This document shows, piece by piece, positions 25,401-35,589 of a stretch of DNA of 64,000 nt. This stretch comes from Bryum argenteum. Taxonomy: Eukaryota; Streptophyta; Bryopsida; Bryales; Bryaceae. Made by a program: the position numbers and the translations under genes. The stretch is taken from NCBI GenBank assembly GCA_037043015.1, contig CM073325.1:11263001-11327000 (forward strand), read 5' to 3'. The notes beneath the pieces are model-generated. The model did not search any database, was not told the DNA's origin, and saw only the letters and a list, made by a program, of their open reading frames with translations. How positions within the stretch are numbered: position 1 is the stretch's first letter; every line of letters starts with the position of its first letter.

Positions 25401-26300
25401 AAACTGGAGGAATTAAGATCTAGGAATGATATTATTTATCAATTCAAACAGCATTATGGAAATTGAGTTCCCATCATCAAATTTTAAAATCCTCATTCGA
25501 ACGGTAACATATTCCAAAAACTTTTGAATTTATTATGTCCAAAGCTGCCTTTTGAATTGCCATAGGGTAGCATGAATCATTAGGGCCTCTTATATTCGTT
25601 TTAAAACTTTACCTCTCCAGCACAAATACCAAGAGCATCATTCGGATTTAGAAAGGTATGTGTTATGAGTAGTAAAGAATAAATGAAATCATTACAAGTT
25701 TCCCAAATCCCAAGAATTTGTTGGACTCCACACTCGATGGATCCCCCACAATTTTGAAAGCCCCTCTTTTTTCAAGAATCAAGATTACCGTTTGCATTCG
25801 TAGTAACAAATAATAACAATAAATTACATGATGTTTCACTCGTACAAAAGTTACTTATTAAACATAGAAGACTGCATTGATTGTATAAGAAAAAACGGTA
25901 CAATAAACACCAAGTTTTTTCATCTTAAAATAAAAGTTCTAGGAGGATGAATAATGATCCCAATTTGGTATATCATAGTGGTGAGGTATCTATAAGGCTT
26001 TTGTTATTTAGAGGTTTGTCAATTTGATCCGATGTTGTAAAATCTCCTTGATGCAAAAACCTCGCATTGTGTACTTCTATTCTTTGTGTGCATCATAAGA
26101 TAAAAACATAGTTGATTGGTTTACAAACCTTAAGCAAGTTATGATGCCCACATGGGTGTTCACAACAAAATTGTGGCCTAACCACACTCGAGGCATGCTT
26201 TGTTAGCAACTCCATACTACGTTCTACATATAGTATGATTCTTCTAGAGGGACAACAAGCTTCAAAAATAAATTCATTGCAAAGTGAATAAGTGGTTCAT
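22500..26300. other. Intergenic spacer between the AG-peptide genes
   Basis: No gene supported. Contains diverged pieces of the anonymous repeat (23230-23900), a diverged GGTTTACAC-type MITE piece near 24600-24690, a short CT microsatellite near 24230 and a polypurine tract. The region 24890-25240 resembles the interior of the element at 35779-36492. Confidence 0.45.
24714..24808 (+). repeat. Polypurine tract
   Basis: About 90 nearly pure purines (A and G runs, including about ten consecutive G) on the plus strand. Long homopurine mirror-like tracts can form triplex DNA. Confidence 0.8.
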
Positions 26301-26304
26301 CATA

Positions 26305-26410
26305 GAGACCCTGGTCACTTGGTAGGAATTAACAAAGTTTTCACCTTCAGAGGTGATACTAGTCCCACCATGGGTATCACGACATCCTCGCATACATTTG
26401 AAGATAGGTA
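26305..26410 (+). mobile_element. Diverged SINE fragment
   Basis: CTTGGTAGGAATTAACAAAG, TTCACCTTCAGAGGTGATAC and TAGTCCCACCATGGGTATCA follow the order of the SINE's middle and 3' half. Both ends are lost. Confidence 0.5.
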
Positions 26411-26583
26411 AAAAAAAACTACACTGATTTTTGCCTCAACAAAGTTCTTGTTGATCCATGAGATCAACACTACACTGTTAGCATGTGCTTTGTGAGATAA
26501 ACACCATAGTTCAACCAATAATGGTGGAAAATAGAACCTTCTTTTATAGTTAGAAGAACAAGAACACAAACGCTACTTAAGGC

Positions 26584-26880
26584 ACACGTCATAGAATGTT
26601 CGTTTGACCTGTCCTTGGATGCATGGTGGAGATCATAACACTAATGGCGTGACTACTACCTTCTCTCGGAGTAGACACTTTGCTAATTCCTACCTAGCAA
26701 CAAATACCTTAGAGACACCCAATGTAGAATCACCCCAAAAGGCTTTGAGGTACCCATACAACAAGGCTGAAAAACCTCCCACTGTAGTTGGGTAAACTAC
26801 GATTATGAGCACAATAATAGAACCTACAACCTTCCCATTGGGAGCCATGTGCTCTAACTACCAAGCTAAGGCTTGTGGCG
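26584..26880 (-). mobile_element. SINE copy C with tRNA-like head
   Basis: On the minus strand the head at 26880-26815 reads CCTTAGCTTGGTAGTTAGAG (box A-like), then CCCAATGGGAAGG and GTAGGTTCTATT (box B-like). Body blocks CCCAACTACAG, GGTACCTCAAAGCC and GCTAGGTAGGAATTAGC follow. The 3' end near 26584 is eroded. Confidence 0.75.
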
Positions 26881-26881
26881 C

Positions 26882-26970
26882 TTATGCTTTAGAGGTACCT
26901 CAAAAGCCCTTTGGGCGGATACCATGTCAAGTATTTACAAAGTACTAGTAGCTAGGCAGGACTGAAATCC
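26882..26970 (+). mobile_element. SINE fragment head-on to copy C
   Basis: Plus-strand piece GAGGTACCTCAAAAGCCC, GGATACCATGTCAAGTAT, TAGTAGCTAGGCAGGACTG. It abuts the head of copy C in inverted orientation, the same geometry as at 12824. Confidence 0.65.
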
Positions 26971-27109
26971 TAAAAGAGAGTAGCCTTATAACAACCGAAA
27001 CCTTCAAAATTGCTTTCTATTGGTGCAAAATGCAAATTTATCAACTTTTAACAAGTTTCAAAGTATGTAACCATACGATCTAGTAGCCCTAACACGAATT
27101 CCTCTAGTG

Positions 27110-27498
27110 TAAGCATAGGCTAGGCACCACAAGCCTTGGCTTGGTGGTTAGGGCTTAGGCCCCCAATGAGGAGGTCGTGGGTTCTATCCCCCATGCCGGC
27201 GTGGTGCTCACCACTATAGTCCACCCAACTATTGTGGGGGTTCTTTAAACCTTGTTGTATGGGTACCTCAAAGTCCTTTGGGGGGATACTATGTCAAGTA
27301 TCTTCAAGGCATTAGTAACTAGGCTAGAAACTAGCGTAGTTACAGTGTCCACCCTCGAGAGGGGAAGTAGTATTGTTCCAATTTCCCCTTGCCCGGTGGC
27401 CATCGGGATATTAGCATTACGAACGGACACTTCATTCACGCCGGCCTCTTAGAAAGGGACCGGAGTTTCTATCTATCTATCTATCTAAGCATAGGCTA
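27110..27498 (+). mobile_element. Complete tRNA-derived SINE (copy D) with target duplication
   Basis: Body 27123-27485 (363 bp) lies between two copies of TAAGCATAGGCTA (27110-27122 and 27486-27498). The head has a box A-like TGGCTTGGTGGTTAGGG (27137-27153) and a box B-like GGGTTCTATCC (27179-27189), at the spacing of an internal RNA polymerase III promoter. The body carries CCACCCAACTATTG, GGTACCTCAAAGTCC and GAACGGACACTTCATTCACG. It ends GGAGTTTCTATC with a TATC-repeat tail. This is the reference copy for all other SINE calls here. It does not encode protein and would depend on a LINE for mobility. Confidence 0.9.
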
Positions 27499-28287
27499 TT
27501 TCCAAAGTTGCATATTCCTTTGCCAACCAACAGCAAAGGTGGTATCCTTACACTAGTGGGCATTTTTTTCAACATCATATAGTTGTGATGGTGTTGCCTA
27601 GTCGCATTTATGGAACAAAACAACAAAATATCAGTTATGAAAATAGCTAATATTAAGAATCCACCTCCCCTAGTCCCCTCATGTTGGGGAGGGGGCCAAA
27701 TCATTCCTTCTCATTTGCAAAGCTCCAACTGGTTGCATAAAATAAATGTGTGGCTGGAGCAATGCAGGTATCATGTCACAATGAGCTGTGCATGGAGTGT
27801 GCCAGACTGGACATCATTGGCCACCTACAACCCCCCCCCCCCCTTCTTTTGCCGACTGCCCTCCTATTAGGGCTAATAATTCTCCATGGCCAGAATCATA
27901 AGAACCTTTTTTATGCCACCTAACTTGTTCTAATTATAAATAGAGCCCTAATTTTACTAGGAGCCTAAGAACAAAAATAATATTTTAATGGGGTTCTTGA
28001 GCCACTTAGCTGGACTCCCTCCAAATCTATGCCTAAATTCGACACCTCCATTAATGATTCATTGCCTTGGGTTGTGAAGTGTTCACTTTGGATGGATCCA
28101 AGAGTTGAATTGAATGTAAAATTCTTTGTCAGTTCAGGACATTGAGAAATTCAGGCTTTCTGAGATTCCTAGGTACAGGATTTCAAGTTTTTGAGTTAAA
28201 TAATCATTTTTTGGTCCTTGAAGCAAGCTCAAAATTGGACTGGTTTCTACTGGCGTTATCTGGTGGAGGTTCTTGTATCGCAAAGTA

Positions 28288-28338
28288 GGAGAAGAACTCC
28301 AAACCTATTTGAGGTTGGCGTAAATAGTGTTCGTTGAC
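28288..28338 (-). mobile_element. SINE 3'-end fragment
   Basis: AGAAGAACTCCAAACCTATT and GTAAATAGTGTTCGTTGACC are the 3' terminus of the SINE in minus orientation. ATCGCAA occurs just before (28277) and just after (28339), a possible short target duplication around a severely 5'-truncated insertion. Confidence 0.6.
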
Positions 28339-28492
28339 CATCGCAAGAGTTCCAAGTTAAAGGTTCACATTATGTACCATTAAATTTACTCTAAATGAAA
28401 ATTAGAGTTGGAAGGTAACACCCTTTGGATTTTCTAAAAATTGCGCCATTATTGACCACCTTACTACAAATACCTTAAGAAACTTGACATAG

Positions 28493-28497
28493 ACTCT

Positions 28498-28539
<42 letters not shown>

Positions 28540-28628
28540 GAACAAGTGGTGGATTCCATTGCATGAAGAGAGATACACCGATGCAGAACCTGGCTCGAGT
28601 ATGCTTCGGGCCGGCGGACTAACTCTAA
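28493..28628 (-). mobile_element. Poly(A)-tailed 5'-truncated retroposon
   Basis: On the minus strand, about 80 bp ending ATCCACCACTTGTTCC is followed by about 38 A, the signature of a target-primed (LINE-type) insertion. ACTCTAA lies at both edges (28493-28499 and 28622-28628), a plausible 7-bp target duplication. I do not recognise the source family. Confidence 0.6.
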
Positions 28629-29044
28629 ATTTCAAACCCAAAAATGAAGCCACTTAGGAAGAATCTAGTTGGGGGGTTAGGTAAGCTATTAGCATGAAAC
28701 AATCCCTCACATGCTACAACAACAAGCTAAGAAGTGTTTGCAAATGTAGGGATAGCAATGAAAGAAAGAAGATGCCCTTTCTTGACTGCACATCCCTCAT
28801 GGGCTGTTTCTTTTCTTTTGTGGCAAAATCATGGAGCAGGAAACTTCGATGATTGCCTTGCCAGCATTTTTCCCCTACACTTTCAAACTCTTTATTGGTT
28901 GCCATGTTGTGCGTCAAAGTAGTCCCCTCACACTTTCAAGTCATCCAACACTCCCAAAGTTCCCATTCGCCCCTGCCGCTTTGTCAATGCCTCCTGTTTA
29001 CTTTGTGGGTGGGTGGGGGAAGAATCGGTACTTCCAGAAGATTT

Positions 29045-29298
29045 TTGACCCTTAAAGATCTTTGATGCAAAATTTTCTCATTTATGAAGAATGACCCTCT
29101 TCTACTTGAACACCAATTTAGTTTAATATAAGTATCATTGAGAAGATTTAGTTGTAGGATGTGAAATTCGATTTAACATATTACTTGTATGCCAAATTTG
29201 AACTGTTGATTCTTCTTCATTTGTAAGATTACAATGAATTTTGTTCGTGCGGGAACCCCCAAAACCCATTTCAGATTTTAAAAATTTTGAGGGGTTGA
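29045..29298. mobile_element. TTGA-flanked member of the CCC(C/T)TAAA MITE family (246 bp)
   Basis: The left edge reads TTGA then CCCTTAAAGATC. The right edge reads ATTTTGAGGGG then TTGA. The four flanking bases are the same direct word on both sides, not an inverted pair. This shows they are a target duplication and not part of the terminal inverted repeat. Confidence 0.6.
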
Positions 29299-29602
29299 AA
29301 AAGCAACTTGTATTTGTATGTTAGAGACATTTTTACAAGTTAGAATGATTTTCATCGCTATTGTCAAAATTGATGTCTTACCCTCTTTTCAAGGTTTCAC
29401 TACGATACTCAAGTGTTAGAGCATGTCGAAAATGCTCTCGTATGGAAGAAGAAGTTGTTGTGTGGCTGTTGACCCAAGGGATGTCCAGTAGTTCTCTTGT
29501 TAGAAAGTATAGCTTTTACCCTTATGCTAAGAGAGGACAAATCAAGAGTTGTGTGCCGAGCCGAGCGCAACCAAAACTTCTAGTTTACCATCGAAACACC
29601 AT

Positions 29603-29955
29603 TTGCATATTGGACATTGTGTGCTAGAAATTGCTTGTAAGACCTAGTCCAAGCCTACTTCACAAGGCATTGGAAATGTTCTTAAATCGTGAACTAGAAG
29701 TTTCTAAAATGATAATCTATGTCACTAATAGGGATGTGTATAGCTTTACATTGACATGAAAAACTACCCATTATGGCGTTTGCATATTGGAGGCCCCGTG
29801 CTAGAAATTGCTTGTAAGACCCGGTCCAAGCCTACTTCATTAGGCCTTGGAAATGTTCTTAGATTGTGAACGAGAAGTTTCTAAAATGATAATCTCTATC
29901 ATTGATAGGGACGGATATAGCTTGTACATCAACATGAAAACTACCCACTTGGAAA
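29603..29955 (+). repeat. 177-bp tandem duplication
   Basis: Two consecutive units starting at 29603 and 29780. Each opens with TTGCATATTGGA and contains GTGCTAGAAATTGCTTGTAA, CCAAGCCTACTTCA and AAGTTTCTAAAATGATAATC. Roughly 85-90% identical by eye. No coding sense seen. Confidence 0.8.
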
Positions 29956-31554
29956 TATCTTTCATCAAATCCCTTTTACTACTTAAATAAGAATTACTCA
30001 GAAAATGTTGCCACTGCATTCCAAGATGATACAAAAGCAAGAAATAAGAAGATAGAATAAAAATTTGAGGGCATGCAACCATTGGACAAGTAAATTACAG
30101 GACAGAAGGAATTCCAGCAAGACCACCTCCACGAACGTGTATGTCAGCCTATACTGTCAGGAGTTTTGAGCTGGAGACAGTACTCTCTCAGATGCAGGTC
30201 AGAAAAAAAATACAAAATAAAAAACAAAATGTTGATACTCGTTCGCTGGTCCAGATAATTGCCAGCGGATAATTGAATTTGCAGTTTTTGAAATTTCAAA
30301 AAATTGGAGATTTTTTAACCTCACCCGCCACTTCTTTTTCTGGATCAACTAAACTTCATTCTGGTTCCGTTTGATTCTACTTGGCGACTTCTATACGCAT
30401 GATTGTTTCACTAGTTGGTTAAGAAGACACTCTTGGGGACACTTTACATGCGAGGTAAGGCCATCATGTCCCAGGGCTATCAAAGTCAGGGAAAAGAAAG
30501 GCAGCCCAACAAGCAGAAGTGAAAATATCAATGTTTTTATTATTATTATTTGTGTGCACTTGGATAGTAGGTGAACAAAGTTTCAATCCCTAATTGGACC
30601 AAAGGTCCCTACATGGATGTAACTTATTTCTTTTATCCTCTGGGAAAGAGTATGCATGACCATTCACAATCCTAGTCAACCACCAGGCATATGGGATATA
30701 TCAATTAGGTCCGTCGTACCAGCAATTAGGTCCTCCCATAGGTCGTTTCACATCACATAGGAACTTCAAGCTTTCAAGTAAATGTGTCACCACAAATTAC
30801 AATCATTCGGACTTCAGAGGCAGCAGGTTTGACGCAGTGAGTAAAGTACCAGTCAAACAATTTCAAGAGGACGCCAAAGTATCCAACAAGGTGGGAGCTA
30901 TGAAGTGAAACAACGCCTACTCTAACGTAACTTTGACCTGCACATCAAAACCCCTAGTATTTCTGATAAATCTCTAGCTTACTCAACCCCCTTCCATTTC
31001 GGAATCACCCTCAATAGCATGTAATCTGAACGCCTCAATCCTTTCAACAAAACGAATTGCTCCAATTCAACACCGCACACTATTGGTACTCATACAGCGA
31101 AGGAAGGAACCCCGGCACAACCATACACACAGGAGTTTCAGATTAAAAAGCAAAGAAAATATCAGTTCTGAATTTCACCATGAGTTACGTGTTATAACAA
31201 ACCATAGGCCAGAACTTCGGAGAATCTTCATCCCTACCAATACTCTAGATGCATCTTACCTTGACCCCGAAGAAATGAAACTGTCGGATCCAGAATAATT
31301 AGCATATTGATGGTTGAGGAAATTCGAAATTAAAAATTTCAGGCCCTAACACATGCTAGTACCAAGTCGTTCACAAACCCCTAATAATTGCGGTGTGGGG
31401 TATACGACAAGAGTCAAACGGAAGTTCAAAGCCCATGCTTTCAAAGCGAAGAAAGCGAAGCACTTGTCTTCTAGAGAGACAATAGTGGACTTTAACAAAG
31501 AGAAAAGCATGGGGCTTCATACAAACGACGTAAAACAGTACGAGAAGGAAATAT
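29956..31554. other. Spacer 3' of the second AG-peptide gene
   Basis: Mixed-composition sequence with short unrecognised frames (31083-31298, 31353-31556). No gene or repeat supported. Confidence 0.45.
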
Positions 31555-31573
31555 AAAATAACCTGTTCAAAGC

Positions 31574-31579
31574 TTTATT
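31574..31579 (-). terminator. Poly(A) signal AATAAA of the second AG-peptide gene
   Basis: GGAATAAAGC on the minus strand about 315 bp after the stop. It lies in the same context (GGGATTTATTAAAGC) as the signal of copy 1. Confidence 0.6.
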
Positions 31580-31893
31580 CCACAAGCTTTAATAAATCCC
31601 AACAATCTTTCTTTCCTGAAAATTATTCCCCAAAAATCTTCTGCTGTTGCCAGTATCTACGGATTACCAAACACCCCGCCCCACGTTTTAGAGATTATTG
31701 ACCCTAGAATCCGCTGTTTACGCTTCATCGTCCAGGGTCCCCAGCCATGGTCAAATCGGCACTAATACCACCAATCCTTGCCCTGCACAACCTATACCTT
31801 TTCCTTTCTTCTATACGCAAAATTGCTGGTGGTTCTTGTTCGTCTTCTTGGAGAAGACAGAGATTCAATCATCATGTTTGATGATGATGATGT

Positions 31894-32088
31894 TCAGCAC
31901 ATCATGCGGCTGCCGAAGAAGGCGAGTACCATGGCCACGGCTGGGCCTACCACGGACGGCACCAACGAGAAGCCGGCGCTGGTTGGCGGGGGTGCTGGTG
32001 CCACCGCCTGCGCGTTGGCCATGACGGCCATGCTTGAAACTACGGCCATCACCACCACGGCGGACCTCATCACGCTGCTGGATGCCAT
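31894..32088 (-). CDS. Arabinogalactan peptide, copy 2 (64 aa)
   Basis: Paralogue of the gene at 21551-21736. The last 50 codons are about 95% identical in DNA and the C-terminal 32 residues are identical in protein. Residues 1-26 form a signal peptide (cleavage ANA|Q). The mature core QAVAPAPPPTSAG is followed by the hydrophobic GPI-anchor signal ending LAFFGSRMMC. The N-terminus is three residues longer (MASSSVMRS versus MASMRS). TTTTTCAG about 30 bases before the ATG and a donor-like CATTCCG|GTACGT near 32750 suggest a 5'UTR intron of roughly 620 bp, longer than in copy 1. The role is inferred from the AG-peptide family: a short cell-surface proteoglycan. Same orientation as copy 1, so this is a dispersed tandem duplication. 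Confidence 0.85.
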   Translation of the reverse strand: MASSSVMRSAVVVMAVVSSMAVMANAQAVAPAPPPTSAGFSLVPSVVGPAVAMVLAFFGSRMMC

Positions 32089-32901
32089 CGCTGCTTGAAG
32101 CTTGAATATGATCTGAAAAATGTTGAGGACAGTCCATGAGGAATGCTTTTCAAGAAAAAATCGACTCTCCTAATATCCTTAATTACAGAACCACTACATC
32201 GCGAACTATTTTCTCGCTAAGATCGCCTACATGAGAAGATTCGGTTAAGACTACCGCCGTAGTTACCTGCGCTTCTCCTCACTGCACCTCTACCCCTAAT
32301 GTAAGCTAGCGAGCAAGATCGCAATCGAAGTCAAGAATCGTTAAAGATCTTAACTCTGTCGCTACTCTAACCCCAAGAAGACCGAAAAGAGAAAACAAAC
32401 TAGCATTGCCACATTTAAATCTAAGATGAGCGAAAAGTACACAAACTAAACAGAACGAAGCTGATAGCAACAAAGATCTCCCTTCTCCGAATACCTCCGC
32501 CGTGTACGAACAAGAAACAACAGCGGGAGACCCAGATACTACTTGATCGAGAGCGGAGCACACAAAGGGACGCTAGAAAAGATTAATGCGAATGAAGATC
32601 TTCATTCTACTAACGCACCGGCTATGCAAGATGAAGAACAAGAGCGGCGGATCCGAATACTACTTGATCGAGAGGGCACAGACAAGCTTCGGATCTGTTG
32701 CTGTTGAAGAAACAAGACACGAAAAGACAGAGTAGGGAGAGAGGAACGTACCGGAATGCAAGAAGCGATAAAGCGAGAGAATGCAAATGTGACGATGGAA
32801 TAAATGCGACGCACGATTTGTAGGCTCAAGCTCTTCTCGAGAGGAGAGTGAGAGAAGACTGAAGCTGGAAGTGCGTCTTGTTGTGCATGGAAGTGGCAGC
32901 A

Positions 32902-32920
32902 GGGGAGATAATTATAAAGG
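32902..32920 (-). promoter_or_regulatory. TATA box region of AG-peptide copy 2
   Basis: Minus strand reads CCTTTATAATTATCTCC, and TGCCACTTCCA follows a few bases further on, as upstream of copy 1. It is about 825 bp before the ATG, the extra distance falling in the presumed 5'UTR intron. Confidence 0.7.
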
Positions 32921-32939
32921 GAGGACTGCTACTGGCACG

Positions 32940-33600
32940 TTGCTATCTGACGTGAAATTGCTTGCAGCGCCGCCCGATTACCACACTGCCCGTTTCGCCC
33001 GCTACCAATTTTGCATTGCTGTGGGCACTTGGAAGCTCCACATTCACCGATCCCACCCCCAATTGCCCAATTTTTCCTCGTCGCCAACAATTTTTCCTTT
33101 TTCCTCGTCGACCCCCAATTTTCCTTTTTCCTCGTGGCCCCCCAATATTTCCTTTTCCCTCGTCACCCCCGATTTTTCTTCCATTGACGAATTTCAACGA
33201 AAGCCCCCCATTCCGCGTTTTTGACTGATCTATGACCGTGCCCCCCCCCCCCTCTTTCCGACCGTTCAATGCGGACCGTTGGTTCGAAGGGTTTAAGCGG
33301 TGAAGGTATGACCGTTTGGTTGCCGGAGAGTTCCGTTAACGCGGGGTGACCGGTGCGGCCGGTTCGTGGGAACGGGGTTTTTTCGGGTTGGGGTGGACCC
33401 TGCCCGGGCTTTTTCCTTTTGTTCGGTCCACGGTCCGTGTCTGCCTGGGCCTTAGTGAGTTGTACTGGGAAAGGCGGAGTGTGGCCTCACTTATTTGAGT
33501 TATTTTCCACTTGGCAGTCCACCTGTCGACAACGATGTTTCGCTTACCTTCCACCCTGGCCACACTAGATGTTATTATGGTTCTTTTTTTCATCATTACA
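32940..33600 (-). promoter_or_regulatory. Upstream region of AG-peptide copy 2, rich in AACGGT cores
   Basis: C/T-rich and GC-richer than the flanks. GACCGTT (AACGGTC on the gene strand) occurs at about 33260, 33274 and 33309, the same Myb-type core found upstream of copy 1. CCCCAATTTTTCCT-like words recur at 33050-33180. A run of about 13 C is at 33240. Confidence 0.4.
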
Positions 33601-33643
33601 GGAAATAAATTTATTTACTATGGGAAAAACAATTTGGAATTAA

Positions 33644-33876
33644 TTAACCCTTAAAAGTCCCTTGGGGATAGTATGTACGCTGTCGTATAATTAGGATTTG
33701 CTACCAACAAAAAACTCTAAACTGGAATCGTAATAACTCACTAGAACAACATTAATTCAAATGTCAACTTCTTCTTTGAACTCAAACCCATTAAAGGTGT
33801 GCATTCACTCCAAATACAACCAAAATACATTGTATTCTATTGGTCGCCATGGCACGCTCAGACATTTAGGGGTTAA
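33644..33876. mobile_element. TTAA-flanked MITE (225 bp body)
   Basis: TTAA at 33644-33647 and 33873-33876. The body starts CCCTTAAAAGTCC and ends GACATTTAGGGG. Non-coding. The middle does not obviously match other members. Confidence 0.75.
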
Positions 33877-34456
33877 GCGAAAGACCATCAAAGATGATAT
33901 TAGTTGTGAGCAAGAATGTTACTACAAAAAATGAGGCAATTAGAATAAGGTAGTTGGAATAGAAGTGACCCTACAAAATGGATATAAAAGAGTCGTTTAA
34001 AAATTAATACCATCTTTCTGCAAAGTTTCAATGGGCTATCTAATTTGAAAGGTCGCATTACATCTTTTTACGTGGGCTTTGGAAAGGATTGAAAACATGT
34101 CAATATTGTGTATAGGTATGTTTCAAACGTGAGATCAAAGTGAGTGAATAATAGTTTTATTTATTCAGCTCTTAGAAGCGCATGGATTTATATTTTTGGC
34201 AATGTACCATTTGGGGCCTGAAACAAATGTTACATGCCCGCTTCTAATTTGAAAAATTAAGGGTTGTACAACGTACTACTACATGCAATAATAGCAGTGT
34301 TGGATTTGCTTGACTAGACACTTTTGAGCACTTCCTTAACATCCTCAACCACGGATGTGACCCTTGCTACACCAATCATTACTTATTTATGAGTACCTCT
34401 TGAACTCCGAATCTTTGTTTTCTGTTACTCAACTGTCCCACCATGCATTGTACTAG

Positions 34457-34520
34457 AGAGCGGTCAGGTTCTGCTCTGCTGACTAGCAAGCCCGTAGGGC
34501 GAGCAGACCCTGACCGCTCT
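34457..34520. repeat. GC-rich 20-bp hairpin
   Basis: Arms 34457-34476 (AGAGCGGTCAGGTTCTGCTC) and 34501-34520 pair with one mismatch around a 24-base loop. It stands out as a GC-rich block in AT-rich DNA. Confidence 0.8.
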
Positions 34521-34849
34521 TTGGCGTTAAGCTTTGAGGTTGAGTATTCCGAAAACATACCATCTAATATGTACTGTATACAATTTAATATGAATGATTG
34601 TTGAACTTCTGGATCCGTAAATGTCCTACAATTATCCGCAGTAAAAATAATCGGCAACGCGAGCCGATTCTGGAAAACAATCAAGCTCGAAATGAGCGGA
34701 ATACGCAGAGCTTAACGTGGTATGAGACATTATTAGTTTGCAGTCAACAATTAATTGGTGTCCATAAAATTATGGAAAATATAATCACTTTGCACCCTAC
34801 ATGAACCTATGTGTTTTACCATTTATTTTTTAGAAGAAATTGACAAGTC

Positions 34850-35012
34850 TAAGAGCCAGTTTACACTACGGTGAAGAATGCCATCCGCGGTCAAGAATTG
34901 CATTTTCAACCAATCACATTTCAAGAGTCTCACTTTCAACCAATCACATGTAAGATTTTCTCCTTAGTTCTTGACCAATGGACTTCTCCACTGGAGTGTT
35001 AACCGGCCCTAA
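34850..35012. mobile_element. Tourist-like MITE, GGTTTACAC family (157 bp)
   Basis: TAA on both sides. The left end is GAGCCAGTTTACACTAC, and the right end reads GTGTTAACCGGCCC, its inverted partner. TTTCAACCAATCACAT occurs twice inside. Related partial pieces are near 24600, 41355 and 44172-44275. The TAA duplication fits PIF/Harbinger. Confidence 0.75.
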
Positions 35013-35589
35013 GGCACTAATTTTGTGACTTGAATCTTTAAAACTTTGTTTTCTTACTCTAGTCAACAACCAACATGTGGGATGGAACATTGTGATCTTA
35101 TAACGTATAAACAATTATTGGAATCCTACATATCAATTACATAGGATTATCAAGATAGTTAACTTTAGGATTCTATGATTGGATTCGTTTAAATTTCAGT
35201 TACTTTACCAATCTCTTTTATTTGGAACAACTAAGGCCCACTATATACACAGGTTGGGGCCGGCCGGAGAACGGGCCAGACTTCGGGCCCAAGTTGGGAA
35301 GTTCGGGCCAGGATAAACCTTGTCCCAATTGCATCACTAAGGCCCGGACATTTTGGCGCCAAACCAGTGCCGCATAGGATGCTACGTAGAATAAATTGAA
35401 GTTCTGGTCGGGGCCTAGTATAAAGCCCTTGGGCCTGATTTGAAATAATGGAGCCATCCTATTGGTTGAAATTTGATCCGGCCTCAAGTATAAAGTGGCC
35501 CTAAGTTATGAGATGCTTTTGTGTAATCCAAAAGGGCATGAGTAAAAAAGACTTATGATGGACTACCAATAGTTTTTTTTGGGGTTTAC

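Noticed and set aside
27131-27205. Functional tRNA gene
   Set aside because: The boxes are present, but the sequence does not fold as a complete cloverleaf, has no proper acceptor stem, and is the head of a 363-bp SINE with target duplications.
28402-28653. 83-codon minus frame with a poly-lysine run
   Set aside because: The lysines come from the A tail of a retroposon.
34457-34520. Plant miRNA precursor
   Set aside because: Arms of 20 bp and a 24-base loop are too short for a typical plant precursor with a 21-nt duplex plus lower stem.
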